Positions 56,396 to 64,000 of a stretch of 64,000 nt of DNA are shown piece after piece. This DNA comes from Ursus arctos. Its lineage: Eukaryota > Chordata > Mammalia > Carnivora > Ursidae. The notes beneath the pieces were generated by a model. That model saw only the letters and a list, made by a program, of their open reading frames with translations, was not told where the DNA came from and made no database searches. The first letter of the stretch is position 1; the number at the start of each line of letters is the position of its first letter. Location: the NCBI RefSeq assembly GCF_023065955.2, contig NW_026622786.1:42952938-43016937 (forward strand), read 5' to 3'. The position numbers were made by a program, and so were the translations under genes.

Positions 56396-57310
56396 TGTGT
56401 CCTTTCACTTCCCCGTGGGGGCCCTTGAACGTGTTCTGGGGAGTAATCCTGTGCTCACAGTGGGGCAGAGGATTAGAATTCTGAACAAAGTGCTTTCTAA
56501 TCATTTTACTGTCAGAGGGCCTCCACTTTACTTACTACCAAACTCCCATTTTTCCAGTGTGAAAGGAGGCCTTTGCAAAATAGAAAAAGTGCTTTCATTC
56601 CGGAGAGAACCCTAGGAATAAGAAAAAAGGAATCCGTAAAGAAAAGCAGTGGGGGAGATAGCTAATACCACTAGTTTCATTCTCATAAGGGAAAAAAGAG
56701 ACATTTTAGAAAAGATCTATTGTGTGAACTTGAAAACAAGAAGTAAGGTCAGAAGTGCTGTGGTGGCAGGTCCGTGCAGGAAGTAGCCACTAGAATAATA
56801 GCCTTGATTGCAAGCCAGTGTTAATTAGGCTTGTGGGCTCCAAATGAGCAAAGAAGATTGAGCTCTAACCATCAGTTCCCACATGGATTTTTTTTTTTTT
56901 GGTAGTAAAAAAAATTATTTAATTTTCCTTTCATGTCGTCCTTCTGAATCCTTGCATTAATAAAATCACCTTTAGTGGAAATATCAGCAGCAAGAAATAT
57001 AAAATACTAACAGCAAGCCCACAAGAAGCAGCTAGGAAATTGACACCCGATTGCCAGACATATTTTACAGCTTTGCTCTTTACCACGGATCAGAGATAAT
57101 TTTTCTTACGGAGAATTTGCAAGTTTCCAGATGCATCAGGCTGAAGATCGCCAGATCTAGCGCAAGCAAGTGCCTGCTCCATGCCTGTGTGAATCAATGA
57201 GAAGAAACATGAAAGCAAGGGGTCTCGTACCAGAGGAGGAGGGTATAGCATTCAGGGAGAGAGAAGAGGAGAGGACTGTTTACCCTTGGTTTACTTTCTC
57301 TGTAGGCTGT
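56396..57310. other. Unique stretch with a conserved-looking block
   Basis: 56935-57160 (TTGCATTAATAAAATCACC, GAAATTGACACCCGATTGCC, CAGATGCATCAGGCTGAAG) has the texture of conserved non-coding DNA. No exon or named repeat. Confidence 0.35.
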
Positions 57311-57314
57311 ACTT

Positions 57315-57725
57315 CCAGTTCTTGACATTCATGAACATTTTTTGCCTAATGTCTGTCTTCCCAAATAAAAGGAGAAGCTCCATGAGGTTGGGGCTATTCA
57401 GTTAATCCCCATGTAAGGCACCATGTAGGGGTTAAAAATTGGGCTATGGAGCTAGGATTACTGTGTTCACATCCCAGCACCACTACCTATTAGCTTTGTA
57501 GCCTTGGTTGAAAGTTCCATTTCCTCAGCCACATTACGGGGGTGATCATGGAGACAGACAACATGATTTAATATTTGTTGTAATAGCGGCTGGTACCTAT
57601 ATAAACTAGATACACTTTTGCTGCTATAATTATTCTTTATAGCCGTATACCCAGTACCTAGCTAGTATGGTGCTAATGCAGAATAGTTTTTTTTTTTTTT
57701 TTTAATGAATGGATAAGTAAGTGAA
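57315..57725 (+). repeat. L2 scraps flanking a MIR
   Basis: L2-like at 57315-57420 (GGAGAAGCTCCATGAGGTTGG), MIR at 57425-57560 (GGGCTATGGAGCTAGGATTAC, CAGCACCACTACCTATTAGC), then an L2 3' end at 57640-57725 (ATACCCAGTACCTAGCTAG, AATGAATGGATAAGTAAG) split by a T18 tract. Confidence 0.5.
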
Positions 57726-57729
57726 ACAA

Positions 57730-58830
57730 AAATTTTATTTATTTTTTCCTCTTGGAAGGAAATAATTTTCTTCTGAAGTGATTAAGAAGCCCAGATTTGC
57801 CAGGCTACCTTAATTTTTTTCCAAATGCTGAAATAAAGTCAAAATCAGACTAAATGCCCAAGCTGGTACACTGAGACATTTTCTTCAGGTATCCATACTC
57901 CTAATGATTCTAATAATATTCGTAACTTCTGTTTCATGATTGTTTACAGGGCAATTATGTCCATGAAAAGGCAATTCACAGCCAACCCTTGAATATATTC
58001 TAGCTCTTTGTGAACATGCTTTAGCTTTACTTCCAAATGGGATCACCGTGGTCCCACTGGGAATTCTGTAGAACAAAGAGCTCCCCTGTTTAAAACTACC
58101 TTTGAAGCCAATTCATTATTCTTACCGTGAATGTTAATGTCTTTATCCTTTTTCTCTTTCCCTCTTTCCTTGAAGTTATATTTCAAAATGTCTGTGGTGG
58201 AGGATCTATCTGATCAAGGAATGAGTAATTTCTCTCTGATGGCGGTACAGAGGCTGAGTGGACACCACTGTTTACTCACTGATGTGACACCATCATTTAA
58301 CGATTCCTACAATATGAGATAAGGCTAATAAATGTGGAACATCCTAGTATTTCGGGGTGGGCTCTCATAGCTCCAGATAGCTTTAATAATCTTTGTTGTG
58401 TGCTTCTTTATTTGAAGGCCATTCTTTTAAGAGTGTCTCTTCTCCTGCACTGACACATCCTAAGAGATGGAATAAGGTTGTTTAGAGGTGCTGCCTATTG
58501 TTCGTAATCACTCTGAGTTCTAAACCACGTATACATTCTTGGTGACCAGTGGCACCAATGTCACCACCATGGCACGTATTCTGGGACTATGACTTCTTGC
58601 TTTTCTGGAAGAGTGTTGTCAAATAGCCTATGACAGGAATCACTTTGAAGAATAAGGCCTAATAATGATGAAAAATCAGGAATGACGTACAATGTGAGGG
58701 CCCCGACACGGCCTCAGCTTGCTCAGGGAAGACAGCAGGGTTCATTTCAATATTTCAGTTATTATCAATTTTGTATTTGGCTTCCTTTATGAGTTATCTT
58801 AAGTGATTGAAGTTAAACTTTAAATGTGTC
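57730..58830. other. Unassigned AT-rich stretch
   Basis: No named repeat or exon. Confidence 0.4.
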
Positions 58831-58834
58831 CTCT

Positions 58835-59160
58835 ATTGATTTTTACGAATTAAATTTTTTATTTTGAAATAATTGTAGACTTACATGCAGTGGTAAGAAA
58901 TAATACAGAGACACCCTGGGCATCCTTTACCCAGTTTCTCCTAACGAGCATCTTCGAACACTGTAGCACACTCTCATAACCAGGATGTTGATATGGATAC
59001 AGTCAAGACACAGATCCATGCCAAGGGTCCCACACACCCACTTCCTCCACCCTCCTTTATCTTAACCTGTGACAATCACTAATCTGTTTTCCATGTCTAT
59101 AATTTTGCAATTTCAGGAACATTGTATAACCAGACTCATACAGGATGTCCATACAGGATG
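58835..59160 (-). mobile_element. L1M 3' UTR, antisense
   Basis: Plus-strand landmarks TTTATTTTGAAATAATTGTAGAC, ATACAGAGACACCCTGGGC, CCCAGTTTCTCCTAACG, AACCAGGATGTTGATATGG, CACTAATCTGTTTTCCATG and TTTCAGGAACATTG are the reverse complement of an L1M 3' UTR. Confidence 0.7.
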
Positions 59161-59224
59161 TTAATCTTTAGGAGAAAGAATGCTGTAGCCAGGGATGGAG
59201 ATAAAAGTTAAAAATCACGGTCCT

Positions 59225-59345
59225 TACCTAGTGCCACTACTAAGTAGTGCTGTGACCTCAGCAAAGTCATCTAATCACATCTGCAAAATGTGTGAGATCT
59301 GATGATCTCCAAGGTCCCTTCCAATTCAAAATTGTTCTGATTCCA
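59225..59345 (+). repeat. MIR3-like SINE
   Basis: CCACTACTAAGTAGTGCTGTGACC, AGCAAAGTCATCTAATC, GATCTCCAAGGTCCCTTCC and GTTCTGATTCCATG are typical of the MIR3 3' half. Confidence 0.55.
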
Positions 59346-59349
59346 TGAC

Positions 59350-61425
59350 TCCCATGCTCTCCCACCTGAATGCAAACAACAGGAGGGCAGGGCTGGGGCT
59401 TCGGGAATGAGGAGGGTCACTGTCCAGGCTTCTTTCTCTGAGGATGTTTCCAACCGTGTTCTCATCTTTTCTACTAGAGGGTCACTATTGGATACTCTGC
59501 CATGTAAAATCTCTCTCCATTTTCAAATATAAGAAGTAGTAGAATATTCAGGGATTTTTCTCCCTGCCCTTTCATTAAGTGGGGTTATAAAGGCCTCCCT
59601 GAAATGCACGAACATAGGAAAAGCATAAAACCTTTATTCAAAACTTCATCTTCTCTCATTCTCCATGAATGCTAAGAAAAGACACTGGGGTCACCTACAT
59701 CCAGGGACACCTCCTGGTCATAAGGAGTCCCCGCGGGCTGCAGGCTGCAGTGGGTGGGAGGGCAGGCTGTTAGCTGCTGTTGCTCCACTGGCAAGATGTG
59801 GCAGTTCAGGGCGAGCTCCACGGTGTCTGACACGCGCACTCGTATGGGGGCCCAGGCGTAGAAGTGGTTTGTCTACTGTCACTGCCCTGAAAGTCTTAAT
59901 AATTTTATCTTTGGACTTATATTTTAGAAGTAAAGTTTCGTGGAATAATGGTGTAGGTGTGTAGGTAGAGGAGGTATGGGCAGTTTGCGTGTTCACTGGT
60001 GTGGTTTGACACCCCAATGACACAGAGCTTTCCGATGCCCCACCAGCACAGAATTCTGGGGGATACACCATTTGTGGGTGTCAAGAAGACTCAAAGCCAG
60101 TACGGGGTAACTGTGGTACATCTATGACTGAGTAAATGGGCTGCTGAGCCCCAAGAGGCCATGCTTTCCTTTCAAATCAGAACTTGCTTTGAATGCTGCA
60201 AGAAGGCAATACATGAATGACCGAGGAACCTTCTCATATCCTTTCTCACTTGTGTTACTTCCCTAAACTTAAGCTGAAAATGATGACATAAAGGGAGGGT
60301 TCCTTTAATTCCCACTGCCAGTCAGTCCTTCCGTATTCATCAGCAAGTCAAAGGCGGAATGTGCATGTACCGAGGACTGAAATAAAAACAGTTGTGTTGG
60401 TTTTGTGCACTGTTCTCACAGCTCTGGGAAGAACAAAATACATATATGGATAAGCCATGGAATATGAATTGTGTGATTTTGGTGATTCTGCATATCAGTT
60501 AAATGCTCTGATATTTGCATTTAAAACAGGCATTGTGCAATATCAATATAAATAGTAAAATTCATCATAATGTCAAATTTTAATTTTTTTTTAACTTGGA
60601 ACCACATTAAATAGAAAAGAAACTCCATGATGAACCAAGAGACAGATCACAGAAGAAAGGAGAAACTTTGTATTTGAGTACCTTTAGTGACACTTTCCCC
60701 TGTTCTGTATAAGAAGCCCCACATTTTCATCTTGCACTGGGCTCCCAAGTGATGCTGCCAGCCCCGGGTGGTCTGACGGTAGGGAGATGCCAAGCACATG
60801 CAAATAGGGAAAAGCTTCCTTAGATGCACTCATTGATTTTTTTCCATTTAAAGAAAGAAAAACCAACTTGGCTAACTCAATCAAAATATTTTTATTTTGT
60901 TTGGGAAGGATACAAGCTACCCAACAGAACTGAAGGAACAGCTGAGAAAATAGGCTCAGAAAAAGCAGAAATCAGGAAAGTTCCAGAGCTGCAGGTGTGG
61001 GAAGCAGAGGTCAGTCATGTGGGTATCACAGTTGGAGTGACTCTCTTCCAGCTGGTTCTCTCTGCCTCTGCAGCTCCACTCAGCACCTCAGTCTGGAGGG
61101 GAACTTCATTTGGTCCACTGTGGCTTGCCATGCAGTTTGACAAGGGCAGATCTCCTTGACTGACAGTACCCCAAGGCTGCACACAGTGAGGAAGAAGTTA
61201 TTCTCCAGATAGAAATCAGGGCACTGTACAGCAGTAAGGGAAAATGCAAGCAGAGTTGCAAACTCAGCAAATCCTCATTGCCCCAGAGAGACCTTCTGAA
61301 AACGGTACTGAGTATCTGTACCACCAAAATATTTGCCTGAGTATTTGTGCACACCAAAGTCCTGATTTTAATAATCAGGTAGATACCACCAGTCCACATA
61401 TCTATGTATGACAAAACTTGGAGAG
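59350..61425. other. Unassigned, with a small CpG-rich patch
   Basis: 59725-59870 holds several CpGs (CCCCGCGGGC, GACACGCGCACTCG) in otherwise CpG-poor DNA. Both strands have overlapping ORFs there without recognised domains. The remainder (to 61425) shows no named repeat. Confidence 0.35.
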
Positions 61426-61429
61426 ATTA

Positions 61430-61605
61430 TTTTTATTTATTCCTTCATTACTCATGCAGGAACTCGTATTGAGAGCCTGCTACAAACCATACTATGTCAA
61501 ATATTATGGGTCAGTGCTGGTGATGCAGTTGTGTGAAAGACAGACGTGATCCCCACCTTCAGGGAGTTTGTAATTTAGAAAGACTAGGATGACAGCTACA
61601 GGATT
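61430..61605 (-). mobile_element. Antisense L2 3' end
   Basis: CGTATTGAGAGCCTGCTAC, TGCTGGTGATGCAGTTG, CCCACCTTCAGGGAGTTTG and TAATTTAGAAAGACTAGG. Confidence 0.6.
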
Positions 61606-61907
61606 ATCAGAGATTATGTGATCCTAATGAATACATGTTTTATCACACACCAACACCTGCGAATGTACACACAAAGGTTGTACCGTTGGATTGTGACGTT
61701 GATGTCCACATCCTGCCATCTGAATAGCTAATGGAAAGCTGCAGTCGTGTCTGCCAAAGCACAGTCTTTTTCATTTTTTCATTTTTCAAACATACCTGTT
61801 CGGTATGGCTAGTTGTTTTGCAGGTTCTGTGGATCCTTTTCCGTATCCCGCATGGTGGTTGGGGGAACGGGCTCCTGAAACCTGACTGTCTGTAATCAAA
61901 CTTGATA

Positions 61908-62045
61908 CCACCATTCATAGCTGCGTAAGCCTGAGCGTGTTACATAACCTTTGTTCCCTTCTATAAAATGAAAATAATCCCCCTACCTACCCAGGTTGGT
62001 CCTTAATAAATGCTAATCTATTACTACTACTACCACTATTTGAGT
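61908..62045 (+). repeat. MIR SINE
   Basis: GCGTAAGCCTGAGCGTGTTAC, CTATAAAATGAAAATAATCCCC, CTTAATAAATGCTAATC. Confidence 0.6.
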
Positions 62046-62118
62046 CTACTTCATGATGTCACCTTTATTGGCCACACTCACAAAAGTCTAAAGAGCTCTA
62101 GCCCCTCCCTCTTTCTCT

Positions 62119-62330
62119 CCACTGTCTAAATTTAGTGTTCTTCCTTAGAAGAAATGGAAATGTTCTATATCTGCATTGTCCAAAGAGTAGCCCTTAGTCA
62201 CAAATGGCTCTTGATCTCTTGAAATGTGGTTAGTGTGACTGAGGAATCGAATTTTTCATTTTATTTCCTCTTAATTAGTTGAAACTTAAATAGCCACTTG
62301 TGGCTAATAACTATCATATTGGACAGGGCA
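62119..62330 (+). mobile_element. hAT-Charlie MITE (MER3/MER33 group)
   Basis: GAAATGGAAATGTTCTATATCTGC, CATTGTCCAAAGAGTAGCCC, TTGAAATGTGGTTAGTGTGAC, AAATAGCCACTTGTGGC and CATATTGGACAGGGCA. The outer ends are inverted (ACTGTCTAAA against TATTGGACAG). Exact family label uncertain. Confidence 0.6.
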
Positions 62331-62334
62331 AGTC

Positions 62335-62845
62335 TAGTAAAAGGAGCTTTGATTGAATAAAGGACAACATAGAATCTTTGAATCACATGCAAGGGGATTT
62401 CTCTGGTAGGGACATAGCCCAGTTAGAGGAGAAAAGAGAGTTTAGAGGTTATCTTGTCCCCCTCTTCGGCTTGCTTCTCTTTTTCTCTCTTCTGCTTTTT
62501 TCTCTCCCATCCCATATAGCAATGACTTGAGGGGACCCCTGGCTTATCAACTTTTTCATCATTTGAGGAGTCAAAGGTGGGCCCCAAGGTGAGGTGAGTG
62601 TGAGGCCAGCCCCTAGCCTTGACCTTAGCCTGAAAGGTTAAAGTATTCGTGAAGGTCTCACACATACCAGCTCAGTTCACCAGTATGGACGACCTGAAAG
62701 AAACCTGGAGCAAAAGCCTAGCTGGTGACAAGGAGTTTGTATTTTTCTAAGCTTTCTGTTGGATCTCTCTATTCATTAGAAGCTTAGCTGGGGGCCAGGC
62801 TTCAGGGACTTCAGTTCTTTGCTATAAAAGTTTAGAAAGGGCTAT
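62335..62845. other. Unassigned non-coding stretch
   Basis: Nothing recognised. A CT-rich run lies at 62456-62510. Confidence 0.4.
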
Positions 62846-62849
62846 CAGA

Positions 62850-62908
62850 TTTTATTTTATTTTTTTAATTATAATAATATTTTTTATTATATTATGTTAG
62901 TCACCATA
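62850..62908 (-). mobile_element. Very short carnivore L1 3' end, antisense
   Basis: TTATTATATTATGTTAGTCACCAT preceded by an A/T-rich tail is the reverse complement of the 3' terminus of younger carnivore L1s (ATGGTGACTAACATAATATAA plus tail). Extreme 5' truncation leaves about 60 bases. Confidence 0.5.
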
Positions 62909-62909
62909 T

Positions 62910-64000
62910 TTTAAAAGTCCCTACTTATGGCCACGATCTTAATTCCCTTTAGGTGTAATCTTTAGAAATAGTATTACCAAGTTTTCTTCCTGCAGAAGAC
63001 TTTGTAAAGTGCTGGCCACCTGATTCTTATTAAGATGGTACATGAAAATAATGCCAAGAAATGTGCCTTTTTGTCCTCAGAATTTCCTTGAAGATGATTG
63101 ACATGTTTCTTAGACTGTTGGAGGCATCTACAGTCTTGAAAAGAATGATAATTGTTGCAGCTGAAATGCAAAGAGGAAAAAGAGCCAAGTAAAGGGTTTT
63201 TGACTTCTGTTCTAGGCTATTGGAGCCCAGAGCAGAAAGAATTTTTGAAAGGCAAAACTTTTGAGTTAGAGAAAATTCATCAAGAGAGGATAGGCTTTGA
63301 AAATCACAAGAACAGCCCTCAAGCATACAGGACCTAAAGATTATGCCAGAATATCATACAGGGAAGGGAAACAAAAAGATTCAGATGATCTTGCCTCCAG
63401 GGGCTTGACATGAAGATCATTGAGACCTGGAGGGAGTAGAAAGTGGAATGGGGCATGGGCTTAGAGAAGGAGCTGGGACAGGAGCCCCACATAAGGGAAC
63501 CACAGGCAAGGGAAAGGAGGCAGCAACAAAAGATCACTTTCCCCCAGTGCAGTGGGGCCCTGTGGAAACCAGAACAACCCTCAGATCATCTCTTAGCATT
63601 CCAGGAGGTACTGTCGAACATCTAGCCTGATGGGACCCTTTTAGTAATGGCTTCCGGCACACTTGTTATTGGGTTGTTCACCAGAAGTGAGGCTTTGCTG
63701 AGCCCCCCCACCTGAGCTGTCCCACGTAGACATTCCTCCATTTTTCAACCCCTCTGGGACACTCCTAGTCCCTTAATTAAGTGATGAAAATGTCTGATGT
63801 TGACAGGCATGTGGGTAGTGTGTAGGGGAACATGGATGGATTGCATAGTAGAGAAACCCACCCCAGTGGTATAGAGAATACTTCACAGTCTTACTATGCT
63901 TAGAGCTGAAGGTCTGTATTTTTATAATCTGGATGATTTAGGCCCTCCCACCTATGTTTTGTCTTCCCAGTTTTGCTACAGTATAGGAGATACTGTTTTG
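62910..64000. other. Unassigned non-coding end of window
   Basis: No named repeat or exon. ORFs around 62974-63630 overlap in several frames on both strands and have no recognised family. Confidence 0.4.

Noticed and set aside
59665..60071. Overlapping 99- and 117-codon ORFs on opposite strands
   Set aside because: The long frames come from local GC richness. No domain, splice-site pair or codon bias supports either, so only the CpG patch is reported.
61106..61414. 102-codon minus-strand ORF
   Set aside because: No domain or known similarity; starts and stops coincide with unremarkable unique sequence.
1..64000. Operons, bacterial promoters, phage genes or a novel microbial defence system
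   Set aside because: Carnivore SINEs, L1, L2, MIR and GT microsatellites throughout show that this is a mammalian chromosome; prokaryotic gene structure is absent.

Overview
This window is nuclear DNA from a mammal of the order Carnivora, most likely an arctoid such as a bear or giant panda. The main evidence is a set of tRNA-derived Can-SINEs (head GGGGCACCTGGGTGGCTCAG, CT-rich body, AATAAATAAA before the A-tail) on both strands. Several are of the younger form with GGTTAAGCGT and GGCGTGATCCC, which I associate with bears and pandas. That narrower assignment comes from memory and is an inference. The DNA is AT-rich and CpG-poor, and long ORFs are absent outside repeats.

I see no protein-coding exon, tRNA, rRNA or other RNA gene that I would defend. 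The window reads as intergenic or deep-intronic sequence in which repeats account for nearly all recognisable structure. Three kinds of gene remains are visible: a dead processed copy of the ribosomal protein gene RPL31 (about 52.66-53.09 kb, +), the broken gag/pro/pol relic of a class III (ERV-L type) endogenous retrovirus (about 34.1-40.0 kb, -), and L1 ORF2 fragments.

Layout. 0.5-3.5 kb: a MIR, a GATA microsatellite and a young Can-SINE. 3.5-5.6 kb: a four-level nest (Can-SINE in older Can-SINE in MER3-like hAT element in antisense L1M). 5.7-7.8 kb: sense L1M with two oppositely oriented Can-SINEs at its 3' end. 7.8-16.4 kb: L2, LTR-like and HAL1 relics. 16.4-21.8 kb: mostly unique DNA with MIR/L2; it includes one of two related unnamed copies (17.1 and 29.7 kb). 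21.8-23.6 kb: old L1M. 23.9-34.0 kb: MIR/L2, a MaLR-like LTR, a Can-SINE and GT repeats. 34.1-40.0 kb: the ERV-L relic, interrupted by a 2-kb L1 and two Can-SINEs. 40-51.3 kb: dense L2, MIR and Can-SINEs. 51.3-53.1 kb: unique DNA, then the RPL31 pseudogene. 53.1-64 kb: mixed unique DNA, L2/MIR, an antisense L1M and a hAT MITE.

No genes work together here. The useful content is the insertion chronology, the viral relic, the retropseudogene, and a few AT-rich non-repeat blocks that could be conserved regulatory DNA but need alignment to test. Family names rest on remembered consensus sequences and boundaries are approximate, except where target-site duplications (TSDs) fix them.
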